This document shows, in pieces, positions 1 to 9,088 of a DNA stretch of 64,000 nucleotides. Source of the stretch: an uncultured Clostridia bacterium (GTDB lineage Bacteria; Bacillota; Clostridia; UMGS1810); contig CAKSFP010000005.1 of assembly GCA_934454585.1 (NCBI GenBank), forward strand, positions 1-64,000. The letters run 5' to 3'. Below the pieces are notes generated by a model. It was not told where the DNA came from. It saw nothing but the letters and a program-made list of their open reading frames with translations, and ran no database searches. Every line of letters starts with the position of its first letter. The stretch's first letter is position 1. Both the position numbers and the translations under genes were made by a program.

Positions 1-2379
1 GACGGATACAATGCCGCCGACATGACGGTATATGCAAACGGAATTTTGATTGAAAAGATATCCGAAAGCGGAAATACCGTGAACTTTGAAATCAAGAATA
101 TCACATCCGAAACAGTTGTGACCGTAAGGGGAATAGGCAAGAACACATACTCGGTAACATATAACTCAAACACAACAGAGTATGTCGGCAACTTGCCCGA
201 GAACCTGACAAAGACTCATGATGACGATGTGACCATATCGGAGCGTATACCCGAGAGATACGGATATGACTTTATCGGCTGGGCGGAATCTGCTGACGGC
301 GCGGCAAGCTATTTCGGCGGAGATGTGTATTCCGACAATGCTGATATCAGGTTTTATGCCGTATGGGAGGCAAAGACCTTTGCCGTAAGCTTTGAAACAA
401 ACGGGGGAATAATAAACGGCGGAGAGATTGCCGAGTATACTTACGGCACGGGTGTCATGTTGCCGACAGATGTCTCAAAGAGCGGATATACTTTTGTCGG
501 CTGGTACGAGGACGAAGGTCTGCAAGGCGCAAGGGTGTATGAGATAAAGGCAGCCGAATCCGGAGATAAGAAGTACTATGCCGCATATGCCATGGCGAAT
601 GTAACAATCAATGATTATTCGGGCGAGTATGACGGCAAGGCACACGAGCTCTCCTACACGATAAATGATGATTTGACCGTGGAGAACTATCAGTGGTATT
701 TTGTGCCCGCAGGTGCGAGCGAGGCAACGGCGGTCGCATCGGATATGTACAACAGATACGAAGTCAAGGACGCGGCGCAGAGCGGTGAGTATTACTGCTA
801 TGTCGAGGCGCTGCAGGAAGGCTTTGTAATACGATTCTTCACGGAGAGGTCAACGGTTGCAATCAACCGAAAGGCTGTCACGGTAAAGGCGGCGGACGGC
901 GCCAAAGTGTACGACGCACAGCCGCTTGCCACAAACGAAACAGAATTCACGGGCGAGGACGGTTTGGTTGAAGGTCACAAAATAACCGCCGCCATGACCT
1001 CAGAGAGCAGCATAACAAATGTCGGCACGGCGGAGAACAGGATTGAACTGATCGTCATCTCGGACGGAGACGGCAAGAATGTGACGGAGAACTACGAAGT
1101 CACAACACAAGTCGGCACTCTCAGCATAAGACCACGCACATTGACGGTTGAACCGCAGAAGGTAAGCGTGGGTGCATGGATAGTGCTGAACGAAAGCAGC
1201 CTGTACAAGATAGTCGGCAACCTTGGAGACGAGGCACTTACGCTCGCAAACGCATCGTTCACGGCAAAGGACGCCGGCGGCAAGGAAATCTCGCTGTCCG
1301 ACATTACAAAAACTGCCGGAACATACACAGTCGCAATAGTCTATAACGGATTTGACGGTGATGGCAGCGGCAACTATATCGGCAGCGGCACCGTGACATC
1401 CGAGGTGACAGTCTACAAAAAGAGCAGCGGCGGTGGCGGCTCGGGCGGCGGTTCAAGCGCGCCGACGGCATTCACAGTAAGCTTTGATTCTAACGGCGGC
1501 AGAAAGGTCGACAGCCTGAGTGTGAAAAAAGGCGGTTTGGCAAGTGAACCTGCGGCGCCGCAAAGAGATGGTTATACATTTGACGGATGGTACAGCGACA
1601 GCGGCTTGACGGAGAAATTTGATTTTGCTGCCAAGATCACAAAGGACATCACCCTTTATGCAAAATGGACGGCAGACGAGCCGGACGATGAGGCAAATGA
1701 TGAGAATTTGTCCGTTGCGGATCCGACAAAAACCGGCGTTGCAAATCTGCTTGAGACAGAGGCGCATATTGCCTACCTCAAAGGGAACACCGACGGCACA
1801 TTTAGGCCTGACAGTAACATGACAAGGGCAGAGGCGGCGCAGATGTTTTATAATCTGCTGATCGACAAGACTTCTGTCTCAAAGATGTTGTTTGACGATG
1901 TAAGTGCCCGCGCATGGTATCGCACTGCGGTTGCGACGCTTGGCGGCATGGGCATAATAAACGGTGTCGGAATCGGAAAATTCAACCCGGACGGCGAGAT
2001 ATCCCGTGCTGAGTTTGTCGCAATGGCGATGAGGTTTGTCAATGCCGATGTGAACGGCGAGAGAATTTTTGCCGATGTGCCGCAGAATCACTGGGCGGCG
2101 AAAGACATCTCGGCTGCAGCGGCGCTGGGGTGGATATCCGGCAATGACGATGGAACTTTCGGTCCCGATGAATCCATAAGCCGTGCCTGCGTTGCCAAGA
2201 TTGTAAACAGTATGCTCGGAAGAAAAGCGGATATCGAATATATAGGCAAAAACAAAAAGAGCATTAAGATATTCGGTGATGTGAGTGCGGATGCGTGGTA
2301 TTTCGGCGATGTTGCCGAGGCTGCAAATGCGCATGATTATGAAAAGTCCGCCGGGAACGGAACGGAGATCTGGAAATAA
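1..2379 (+). CDS. SLH-domain surface protein with InlB-type repeats (5' partial)
   Basis: The reading frame is open from the first base, so the gene begins upstream of the window. The visible part holds two Listeria-Bacteroides (InlB B-type) repeats at about nt 150-590 (xGYxFxGW cores GYDFIGW and GYTFVGW), Ig/MBG-like beta domains, a Gly/Ser-rich linker near nt 1423-1460, a third InlB repeat (GYTFDGW) and three S-layer homology domains at about nt 1765-2220 (for example GTFRPDSNMTRAEAAQMF). By family knowledge, SLH domains bind pyruvylated secondary cell-wall polymer non-covalently, which places the protein on the cell surface. A CsaB-type pyruvyl transferase lies at 40.4 kb. The C-terminal tail after the last SLH is short. 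The ligand or adhesive role is unknown. Confidence 0.9.
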   Translation, partial: DGYNAADMTVYANGILIEKISESGNTVNFEIKNITSETVVTVRGIGKNTYSVTYNSNTTEYVGNLPENLTKTHDDDVTISERIPERYGYDFIGWAESADGAASYFGGDVYSDNADIRFYAVWEAKTFAVSFETNGGIINGGEIAEYTYGTGVMLPTDVSKSGYTFVGWYEDEGLQGARVYEIKAAESGDKKYYAAYAMANVTINDYSGEYDGKAHELSYTINDDLTVENYQWYFVPAGASEATAVASDMYNRYEVKDAAQSGEYYCYVEALQEGFVIRFFTERSTVAINRKAVTVKAADGAKVYDAQPLATNETEFTGEDGLVEGHKITAAMTSESSITNVGTAENRIELIVISDGDGKNVTENYEVTTQVGTLSIRPRTLTVEPQKVSVGAWIVLNESSLYKIVGNLGDEALTLANASFTAKDAGGKEISLSDITKTAGTYTVAIVYNGFDGDGSGNYIGSGTVTSEVTVYKKSSGGGGSGGGSSAPTAFTVSFDSNGGRKVDSLSVKKGGLASEPAAPQRDGYTFDGWYSDSGLTEKFDFAAKITKDITLYAKWTADEPDDEANDENLSVADPTKTGVANLLETEAHIAYLKGNTDGTFRPDSNMTRAEAAQMFYNLLIDKTSVSKMLFDDVSARAWYRTAVATLGGMGIINGVGIGKFNPDGEISRAEFVAMAMRFVNADVNGERIFADVPQNHWAAKDISAAAALGWISGNDDGTFGPDESISRACVAKIVNSMLGRKADIEYIGKNKKSIKIFGDVSADAWYFGDVAEAANAHDYEKSAGNGTEIWK

Positions 2380-2389
2380 AAAATTGAAG

Positions 2390-2422
2390 AAAAGACGGTG
2401 CATGCGGTTTGCACCGTCTTTT
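2390..2422 (+). terminator. Rho-independent terminator after the SLH gene
   Basis: A perfect 13-bp stem (AAAAGACGGTGCA with its complement) and 7-nt loop end in a T run 11 bases after the stop codon. This separates the surface-protein gene from the EPS operon. Confidence 0.85.
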
Positions 2423-2482
2423 AACGAGCAATTACAATGCATAGGCATTATATTTGTGCAAAATGTAAGAAAAGGACAAAAG

Positions 2483-2489
2483 TGTCGAA
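2483..2489 (+). promoter_or_regulatory. Possible Spo0A box upstream of the EPS promoter
   Basis: The heptamer TGTCGAA matches the Spo0A-box consensus and lies 6 bp upstream of the -35 hexamer of the EPS operon promoter. A 7-mer is expected several times by chance in 64 kb, so only its position makes it notable. Confidence 0.35.
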
Positions 2490-2495
2490 AAAATG

Positions 2496-2524
2496 TTGAC
2501 AACGGCTTGATTTTGTTGTATCAT
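2496..2524 (+). promoter_or_regulatory. Sigma-A-type promoter of the EPS operon
   Basis: TTGACA, a 17-bp spacer and TATCAT. The predicted start is near 2531, giving a leader of about 240 nt before the first coding sequence. No other strong promoter was noticed in the following 16.5 kb on this strand. Confidence 0.75.
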
Positions 2525-2530
2525 GAACAA

Positions 2531-2700
2531 AATGGTGTGTGATTTCGCCGAGGTGTTGCGAAACTGTTGAAAGCTTAATATCAGGAAAGCAATGATGAAC
2601 CGCGCTTATTTGGGCGCTTGCGCGGTTCGGAGTGAGTAGCGCAACCGGTCTGTTAAATGTGAGAGGATTTTTTCTCATTATTGACGGGCTTTTTTTATTG
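2531..2700 (+). ncRNA. Structured 5' leader of the EPS operon with terminator-like end
   Basis: The untranslated leader contains a strong hairpin (GAACCGCGC at about 2597-2605 pairing with GCGCGGTTC at about 2622-2630), then a second extended hairpin (about 2649-2684, inner stem around TGAGA/TCTCA) that ends in a run of seven T before the acyltransferase gene. This is the layout of a transcription attenuator. I compared it mentally with T-box, c-di-GMP-I/II, yybP-ykoY and preQ1 consensus features and found no convincing match. The function is inferred and the ligand is unknown. It could also be a small RNA terminated here. Confidence 0.5.
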
Positions 2701-2769
2701 CAAAAAAGTTGCTTGCCGCAGCGGCATTTGTCTGAAGAAAAATAACTTTAAGGGAAAGGAATTTGGTGT

Positions 2770-3903
2770 ATGGTGTCATCCTCAAAACCGCAACGCGATG
2801 TCGGACTGGACATTTATCGAACAGTTGCCTTTTTGTTTGTGCCGTGTGTACATTTTTTTCTGCACACGGGGTTTTATGAACAACCTGTTTGCGGAGGGCG
2901 TATGTTTTTGATGGTGTTTCTTCGGACGGCATTTAATATGTGTGTTCCGATGTTTATGCTGCTCACGGGATATCTGACGGCAGACAGGGAAATCGCCGTG
3001 AGCCCGAGGCCGCTCTTTACTTACTACAAACGCCTGGGAACGCTTTATCTGTCATATGTTTTTGCAACCGTGCTGACGGTTCTGTATTGCTGTGTGGCAC
3101 TGCACGAACAATTCACGGTCAAAGGTATGCTAAAAAGCATCCTGTCGTACGGGGGTTACGGCTGGTATGTGGAAATGTATCTCGGATTTGCGATTATGAT
3201 TCCTTTTCTCAACCTGATGTGGAAAGGTATTGTCTCCAAAAGCGGCGCAAGGTGTATGCTGGCGCTGCTTTCGCTGCTGACGGTTTTACCATCGGTATGC
3301 AATGCTTACGACATAAAAACTCCCGGGGCACTTTTGAAACCTTGGACGGCAAATTCGTATGCGGGAATTGTGCCTGACTGGTGGGTCTTTCTCTATCCGA
3401 TAACATACTATTTTGTCGGGGCATACTTAAAGAGATTCGCGGATGTCAAAGCGTTTAAGCCTCATCGGGTTGCGCCGCTGCTTGCACTGTCGATTTTTGT
3501 ATCGGGGGCATACAATATTTTGCACAGTTATCAAAGGCCGTTTGTCAGCGGTGTTTGGCAGGAATACGGCGGTTGGCAGAACATGATAAATTCGGTTTTG
3601 ATGTTTTTGCTTTTGAACTCCGTGCGGTATACGAAAATGCCTCGATGTGCAGTCAGATTTATTTCATATATATCTTCGCTCACATTCACGGCGTACATCT
3701 GCTCGCAGATAACGGACGATTTTTTGTACAGACGCCTGAATGAGGCAATCCCGACGGTGACAGAGAGGATAGATTACTTTCCGATAACCGTTATGCTCTC
3801 GGCATCGGGTGCTCTGTTGCTTTCGGCAGCGGTGCATACGGTCATTAAGCTTATTACAGCGTCGAAAGTGCGGACCGGAAGAGTAAAAAATATTCAAAGA
3901 TAA
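2770..3903 (+). CDS. Acyltransferase-3 family membrane protein
   Basis: A 377-residue polytopic protein that opens with the acyltransferase-3 signature (GLDIYRTVAF, then a conserved His in PCVHFF) and has about ten hydrophobic segments. Family members transfer acetyl or other acyl groups to cell-surface sugars, so it probably O-acetylates the polysaccharide or its lipid-linked repeat unit at the membrane. An AAAGGA-like ribosome site precedes the ATG. It is the first gene of the EPS operon, 12 bp upstream of the flippase gene. The acyl donor and target sugar cannot be read from the sequence. Confidence 0.8.
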   Translation: MVSSSKPQRDVGLDIYRTVAFLFVPCVHFFLHTGFYEQPVCGGRMFLMVFLRTAFNMCVPMFMLLTGYLTADREIAVSPRPLFTYYKRLGTLYLSYVFATVLTVLYCCVALHEQFTVKGMLKSILSYGGYGWYVEMYLGFAIMIPFLNLMWKGIVSKSGARCMLALLSLLTVLPSVCNAYDIKTPGALLKPWTANSYAGIVPDWWVFLYPITYYFVGAYLKRFADVKAFKPHRVAPLLALSIFVSGAYNILHSYQRPFVSGVWQEYGGWQNMINSVLMFLLLNSVRYTKMPRCAVRFISYISSLTFTAYICSQITDDFLYRRLNEAIPTVTERIDYFPITVMLSASGALLLSAAVHTVIKLITASKVRTGRVKNIQR

Positions 3904-3915
3904 GGAGAGGAACAA

Positions 3916-5418
3916 TTGACCGGTAAAGATTCGAGAATTAAACACAATTTAATATCTTCGCTTGTTTATCAGGTTGTGCTCATAGCGGTTAGCTTTTTGT
4001 TGCCGAGACTGTATCTTGAAAACTTCGGTTCTGAGGTCAACGGTGTCCTTTCGACCATAAAGCAGATTTTTATGTATCTGACTCTCCTGGAGGCGGGAGT
4101 GGGGCTTGCCACGACCCAGGCACTGTACAAAATCATAGGCAAAAAGGACTATGGGAGCGCAAGCTCGGTTTTGGCGGCAACGAAAATCTACTATGTCAGA
4201 ACGGGCGTAATATACCTTGCCATTGTGCTGATAATCGCGGCGGTGTATTCGTATGTCATACCCAATTCAATAAGTGGAAATGTATTGTTTGTCATAATAA
4301 TGCTATATGCAATTCCGTCGCTGTTCAGCTATTTTGTTCAGGCAAAATACAGGATACTTATGGAGGTTGACGGCAGAAAGTATGTCATAAACAACTCTGA
4401 CACGGTGCTTCAGATTTTGTCGAACGCCGCAAAAATAGCGGTGCTGCTTTTGACCGACAGTCTTATCCTTATCCAGCTGGTCTACTGCGTGATTTCACTC
4501 GGGCAGCTCGTGTTTTTGTATATCTACGCAAGGCGCAGATACAAATGGCTCGACTTGAAAGCCGTTCCCGATTTTACCGCCGTTTCACAAAAAAACTCGG
4601 TGTGGGTGCATCAGCTCTCCGCCATGGTTTTTAACAACACCGACATTATACTTATCTCGGTTCTTTGTGACTTCAAGGCAGTAAGCATTTATGCCATATA
4701 CAATATATTTTTCTCGCAGGTGCAAAATTTTATCACAAGCGTTGTTTCGTCTTTTAACTTCGCGTTGGGGCAGATGTTCCATGCCGACAGAGAAAAATTT
4801 GACAGAATGTTCAATGTATATGAGGTTTTCTACATAACCGCTGCTTTTATCATATACACCCTTATGGCGATGTTCTTGTTGCCGCTGATACAGATATACA
4901 CAAGCGGAATCACGGACGCAGAGTACACCAACACATCTCTTTTGCTGCTGTTTGCACTGATGAATTTGGCAGCTAACGCAAAGATGCCCGCAAACAGCGT
5001 TATTGAGTATTCGGGTGAGTTTGAAAAAACACGCTCTTATGCCATATGGGAGATGATAATAAACATTGTTTTTTCCGTTGCGTCTATATTGTACATGGGA
5101 ATATGCGGCGCAATACTCGGTTCGGTTGCGGCACTTGTGTATCGCGGCATAGTGACGATACACTACGCCAACAAAAAAATCCTCAAAAGAAGCCTTATGT
5201 GTACTTACAAGATTATGATTTGCAACGGTGCGGTTTTTGCCGCAATTATGGCGGTGTTTTTTGTGGACAGTTTCGGCAATGCCGGATTTGCAAAACTGCT
5301 TCTGTGCGGAGCTGTCAATTCAATATGGGTTGTCGGATTGTACCTGACGGTGAATTTTGTGTTCAACAGAACCGCATTTAACACAGTTTTTGAACTGCTC
5401 GGGAGGGAAAGAAGATGA
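3916..5418 (+). CDS. Wzx-like polysaccharide flippase
   Basis: A 500-residue polytopic membrane protein of the MOP/polysaccharide-export superfamily. It has a short basic N-terminus, twelve or more hydrophobic segments and the typical GxGLATTQALYKIIGKKD-like region after the second segment. Family role: flipping undecaprenyl-linked repeat units to the outer face of the membrane. The start is taken as TTG because GGAGAGG lies 6 bp upstream and no in-frame ATG is close. The stop overlaps the next gene's ATG (ATGA), indicating translational coupling. Confidence 0.88.
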   Translation: MTGKDSRIKHNLISSLVYQVVLIAVSFLLPRLYLENFGSEVNGVLSTIKQIFMYLTLLEAGVGLATTQALYKIIGKKDYGSASSVLAATKIYYVRTGVIYLAIVLIIAAVYSYVIPNSISGNVLFVIIMLYAIPSLFSYFVQAKYRILMEVDGRKYVINNSDTVLQILSNAAKIAVLLLTDSLILIQLVYCVISLGQLVFLYIYARRRYKWLDLKAVPDFTAVSQKNSVWVHQLSAMVFNNTDIILISVLCDFKAVSIYAIYNIFFSQVQNFITSVVSSFNFALGQMFHADREKFDRMFNVYEVFYITAAFIIYTLMAMFLLPLIQIYTSGITDAEYTNTSLLLLFALMNLAANAKMPANSVIEYSGEFEKTRSYAIWEMIINIVFSVASILYMGICGAILGSVAALVYRGIVTIHYANKKILKRSLMCTYKIMICNGAVFAAIMAVFFVDSFGNAGFAKLLLCGAVNSIWVVGLYLTVNFVFNRTAFNTVFELLGRERR

Positions 5419-6149
5419 ACATTCCTAAGGTTATTCACTATTGTTGGTTCGGCAGGGGTAAGCTGCCGCCGCTTGCGGAAAAATGCATTGCAAGCTGGAG
5501 AAGATACTGCCCCGATTACAAAATAGTACGCCATGACGAGGATAATTTCGACATAAGCGGAAACAAATATGCCTCCGAGGCGTACAAGGCAGGGAAATGG
5601 GCGTTTGTGAGCGACTATGTGAGGCTTAAAGTGCTCTATGACGAGGGCGGAATTTATCTTGACACGGATGTTGAGCTCATAAAGCCGCTTGACGGGCTTA
5701 TCGCCGATTGCGGATATATGGGGTTTGACGACTGCGGTCTCGTTGCGACCGGACTGGGATTTGCCTGTGAAAAAGGTAATGAACTTGTGGGTGCTCTTGT
5801 GAGGGATTATGACGGCATACCGTTTGTACTTGAGGACGGGGAATACGACATTACTCCGTGTCCGAAAAGAAACACACAAGTTATTGAAAAGCTTGGCATG
5901 GACACAAAAAACAAAAATCAGGTGTTTATGGGTTTGCGTATGCTTCCCGATGATTATCTGTGCCCGATAAAGTATTACAGCGGCAAAAAGGTTATAACCG
6001 AAAACACTTATTCGATACATCATTTTTGCGCGTCGTGGATATCGCCGACAGCAAGGCGAACTCTGTTTGTAAAGCGAATTATCGGAGTGCGGCTTTATGA
6101 AAAGCTGTACGGAAAATTTCTGCACAGGTTCGGTTGGCTTGAGTGGTGA
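5415..6149 (+). CDS. DXD-motif glycosyltransferase (OCH1/capsular type)
   Basis: A 244-residue cytosolic protein beginning IPKVIHYCWFG, with the donor-binding block KWAFVSDYVRLKVLYDEGG followed by YLDTDVEL, the DXD metal and nucleotide-sugar motif. This is the sugar-binding-region-containing-DXD family (Gly_transf_sug), common in capsule and EPS clusters. It overlaps the flippase gene by 4 bp. It presumably adds one sugar to the lipid-linked repeat unit. The sugar is not predictable. Confidence 0.85.
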   Translation: MNIPKVIHYCWFGRGKLPPLAEKCIASWRRYCPDYKIVRHDEDNFDISGNKYASEAYKAGKWAFVSDYVRLKVLYDEGGIYLDTDVELIKPLDGLIADCGYMGFDDCGLVATGLGFACEKGNELVGALVRDYDGIPFVLEDGEYDITPCPKRNTQVIEKLGMDTKNKNQVFMGLRMLPDDYLCPIKYYSGKKVITENTYSIHHFCASWISPTARRTLFVKRIIGVRLYEKLYGKFLHRFGWLEW

Positions 6150-6223
6150 ATAAATGCCGGTAGCCGGTTCGGGAAAAGAGCAGTTTCATTTTTAACAAAA
6201 ACACATGAAAGAGATGAGTTTGA

Positions 6224-6904
6224 ATGCCTTATATTGAGCAAAATAAAGTTGACACAAGAACAAGAGAAAAGCTGGAAATGATTATTGAAAAATCATATGC
6301 AACCTACTGGAAGAAGAAAAGATTTTTCGATATATTTTTTGCAACATTGATTCTGCTGTTCTTTTTGCCGCTGATGGTTGTAATCTCAATTGTAATAGTA
6401 ATTGACGATCCGAGTGCGGGACCTTTTTACAGGCAGATAAGAGTCGGACGCCACGGAAAGGAGTTTTACATGTACAAATTCCGAACCATGAGGGCGAATG
6501 CGGACAAGATGCTTGACAAGTTTGTCGAGCGCAACGAGATGGATGGACCGGTCTTTAAGATAAAAGACGATCCGCGCATAACGAGGGTCGGCAGGTATTT
6601 AAGGCAGTTGTCGCTTGATGAACTGATGCAGTTTTTTAATGTGTTCAAGGGGGACATGACTCTGGTCGGTCCGAGACCGCCGCTCCCGAGAGAAGTCAAG
6701 TATTATACCGATTATCAAAAACTAAGACTTCTTGTTACCCCGGGCATTACCTGTACATGGCAGATCTCACGGAACAGAAACGACATCCCGTTTGAAAAAT
6801 GGGTTGACATGGACATTGAATACATACAGACGAGGACATTTTGGAACGACATAAAAATTATGCTTAAAACACCGATAGTCATGCTTACGGCTACGGGACG
6901 ATGA
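6224..6904 (+). CDS. Undecaprenyl-phosphate sugar phosphotransferase (priming enzyme)
   Basis: A 226-residue bacterial sugar transferase (PF02397) of the short form: one N-terminal membrane segment (about residues 36-62), then the catalytic domain with GPFYRQIRVGRHGKEF, YKFRTM and GPRPPLPREV. Family role: transfer of a sugar-1-phosphate from a UDP-sugar onto undecaprenyl phosphate, the first step of repeat-unit assembly. It lacks the large N-terminal four-TM domain of WbaP-type enzymes. The 74-bp gap before it carries a GAAAGAG-type ribosome site. It is likely the committing enzyme of the operon. Confidence 0.92.
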   Translation: MPYIEQNKVDTRTREKLEMIIEKSYATYWKKKRFFDIFFATLILLFFLPLMVVISIVIVIDDPSAGPFYRQIRVGRHGKEFYMYKFRTMRANADKMLDKFVERNEMDGPVFKIKDDPRITRVGRYLRQLSLDELMQFFNVFKGDMTLVGPRPPLPREVKYYTDYQKLRLLVTPGITCTWQISRNRNDIPFEKWVDMDIEYIQTRTFWNDIKIMLKTPIVMLTATGR

Positions 6905-6922
6905 TGAGGGGAGTGAAAGTCT

Positions 6923-8047
6923 ATGAAAGTTGCTATGATCGGGCACAAAGTAGTTCCGTCGAGACGGGGCGGAATAGAAAATGTTCTTACAACGCTGTGT
7001 CCGATGCTGGTTGATATGGGGATTGATGTCACTTGTTACAACCGTTCGTCGGACAAGGTTGAAAACGAATATGAGGGCACCGCGGACGGAAGAATCTATA
7101 AGGGTGTGAGACTCAAAACCGCACCGACACTGAATATTCGCGGATTTGCCGCAATGATAGCGTCTTTCACGGCTGCGGTAATGGCGACATTCGGAAAATA
7201 CGACATCATTCATTTTCATGCCGAGGGCCCCTGTGCCGCAATGCGGATACCGAAACTTTTCGGCAAAAAGTGCGTTGCCACTGTCCATGGGCTTGACTGG
7301 CAGAGGAAAAAATGGGGCGGCGGATTTGCCTCGAAGTATATAAAATTCGGCGAAAAAACCCTTGCAAGGTATGCGGACGAGATTATAGTACTGAGCGAAT
7401 CGGCTCACGATTATTTCAAGGAGACATACGGACGGGAAACGACGGTTATTCACAACGGAATAAACCGCCCGAAAAGGAAAGATGCCGATATCATCACTAA
7501 AAAATACGGGCTGAAAAAAGATTCGTATATATCGGTCGTCTCAAGGCTGACCGAAGAAAAGGGAATCCACTGTCTGATTGACGCATATTGCAAAATCACG
7601 ACGGACAAAAAGCTTGTTATTGCCGGGGATACGAGTGACACAGACGGGTATGTAAGGATGCTTAAAGAAAAAGCGGCGGGCAACAGAAACATTATTTTTA
7701 CAGGGTTTATATCGGGAGATTTTTTGGATGAAATATACACAAATGCATATATTAATGTGCTGCCGTCTGATCTTGAGGGAATGTCGCTGTGTCTTTTGGA
7801 ATCTCTTGCATACGGAAACGCCCTGTTGTGCTCGGATATCCCCGAAAACACCTCGGTGGCACGGGATAAGGCGATGTATTTTCAAAAGGGGAATGCAGAT
7901 GACCTGGCAGAGAAGTTGCAGATTTTGTGCAACGACGGCGAGACTGTCCGAAAACTCCGGGACGGCGCGGATGAATATATTTTGAATAAATACAGCTGGA
8001 ACGATGCCGCAAAGTCTACCCTCGGGCTTTATCAAAAATTAATGTAA
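6923..8047 (+). CDS. GT4-family glycosyltransferase
   Basis: A 374-residue GT-B fold enzyme. The N-terminal glycine-rich loop (RRGGIENVL), the central HFHAEGP and HGLDWQRKKW segments, and the C-terminal donor-site block with the EGMSLCLLE variant of the EX7E motif all fit family GT4. It resembles the rhamnosyl/glucosyl transferases found next to priming enzymes in EPS loci. It is 18 bp downstream of the priming enzyme gene and is presumed to add the second sugar. Confidence 0.87.
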   Translation: MKVAMIGHKVVPSRRGGIENVLTTLCPMLVDMGIDVTCYNRSSDKVENEYEGTADGRIYKGVRLKTAPTLNIRGFAAMIASFTAAVMATFGKYDIIHFHAEGPCAAMRIPKLFGKKCVATVHGLDWQRKKWGGGFASKYIKFGEKTLARYADEIIVLSESAHDYFKETYGRETTVIHNGINRPKRKDADIITKKYGLKKDSYISVVSRLTEEKGIHCLIDAYCKITTDKKLVIAGDTSDTDGYVRMLKEKAAGNRNIIFTGFISGDFLDEIYTNAYINVLPSDLEGMSLCLLESLAYGNALLCSDIPENTSVARDKAMYFQKGNADDLAEKLQILCNDGETVRKLRDGADEYILNKYSWNDAAKSTLGLYQKLM

Positions 8048-8060
8048 AGGTATGTTTGAT

Positions 8061-9068
8061 ATGAATATCATTAAAAGCGTTGATAAAATAGTTAAAAGAA
8101 TAAACAGTTCTTTGAGCCCTAAGGCAAAAAAAGACATCAAGGTTCTGAAATTCTTTTTCATAGGTATGATCTTTGTCTGCGCGGCAATATCCGTTATTAT
8201 TGTTATGGGTAGTTATGTCGGGAACAGGAATTTCAGGGAGACATTTTACAGTACAAGCAGCATAAAGGTTGACAGCCGCGTGCGGGTTATTCAGTTATCG
8301 GATATGCACCGCTCATCTTACGGAAAAAACAATCAAAAGCTATTAAATCGCATCAGAGCCCTGGAGCCGGACATAATAATCTGCACCGGAGACATGGTGA
8401 ACTCTGTGGATAAAGATGCGGATTTTGCGGTGAATTTGGGAGAAAAACTTGCGCAGATTGCACCGTCATATTATATATACGGCAACAACGAGGTTGACGG
8501 CGTTTATGATTTTGCACTCAACAAAGAATCACTGGACACGAAATTCGGGTTTGATGATGACAGCCGCGACGAAACAGTGCTTACGGAAATTAAAGATCCT
8601 TTCCGGGATCGGCTTGAAGGCGCCGGAATTAAAGTGCTCAAAAACAGAAAGGACACTGTCGGCATAAAAAATATGACGGTCGATGTGTACGGGGTGCTGA
8701 CCTCAAATCCTTCGGCGTTTTGGCCTTATGCAGGAAAATCTTTTTCGGATTATTTGTATGAAGATGCGGACAATCTCAAGATTACGGCAATGCACGAACC
8801 TGTCATGCTTGAGGAACTGACCGGCGAGTATTGGGGAGATTTGATCCTTGGCGGACACACCCACGGCGGCGTTATGCGCATCCCCGTAATCGGGCCGCTG
8901 TATACGCACGAAGGCGGATTTTTACCCGAGAGGGGCGGCGCTTATGTTTACGGAAGATATGATGTGACGGGCACTCCGCTTATAGTGAGCGGCGGACTTG
9001 AAAACAAAAATATCCTTCGCATAAACAATCCGCCGGAGCTGGTTGTTATAGATATCAACAAATTTTAA
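8061..9068 (+). CDS. Membrane-anchored calcineurin-like metallophosphoesterase
   Basis: One N-terminal membrane segment (residues about 34-54 of 335), then a YkuE-like phosphoesterase domain with metal-ligand motifs QLSDMH, TGDMVN, GNNE, a distal His (MHEP) and GGHTHGG. The ATG at 8052 is one base from the AAAGG site; the one at 8061 is 10 bases away and preferred. Relatives cleave phosphoesters such as UDP-diacylglucosamine or cell-wall lipid phosphates. A role in recycling undecaprenyl pyrophosphate or trimming lipid intermediates of this pathway is an inference from position only. Confidence 0.8.
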   Translation: MNIIKSVDKIVKRINSSLSPKAKKDIKVLKFFFIGMIFVCAAISVIIVMGSYVGNRNFRETFYSTSSIKVDSRVRVIQLSDMHRSSYGKNNQKLLNRIRALEPDIIICTGDMVNSVDKDADFAVNLGEKLAQIAPSYYIYGNNEVDGVYDFALNKESLDTKFGFDDDSRDETVLTEIKDPFRDRLEGAGIKVLKNRKDTVGIKNMTVDVYGVLTSNPSAFWPYAGKSFSDYLYEDADNLKITAMHEPVMLEELTGEYWGDLILGGHTHGGVMRIPVIGPLYTHEGGFLPERGGAYVYGRYDVTGTPLIVSGGLENKNILRINNPPELVVIDINKF

Positions 9069-9088
9069 TTTCGGAAGGAGGGCAGACG

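Noticed and set aside
2531..2700. Assignment of the EPS leader to a c-di-GMP riboswitch or T-box
   Set aside because: A c-di-GMP riboswitch would fit the operon well, but the conserved GGCAAACC/GACGCAAAGCC elements and the T-box GGTGGNACCGCG element are not present.
5205..6125. Long minus-strand open frame opposite the flippase and DXD glycosyltransferase genes
   Set aside because: It is the antisense shadow of two clear genes, lacks a ribosome site, and its translation is rich in His/Arg/Cys with no recognisable domain.
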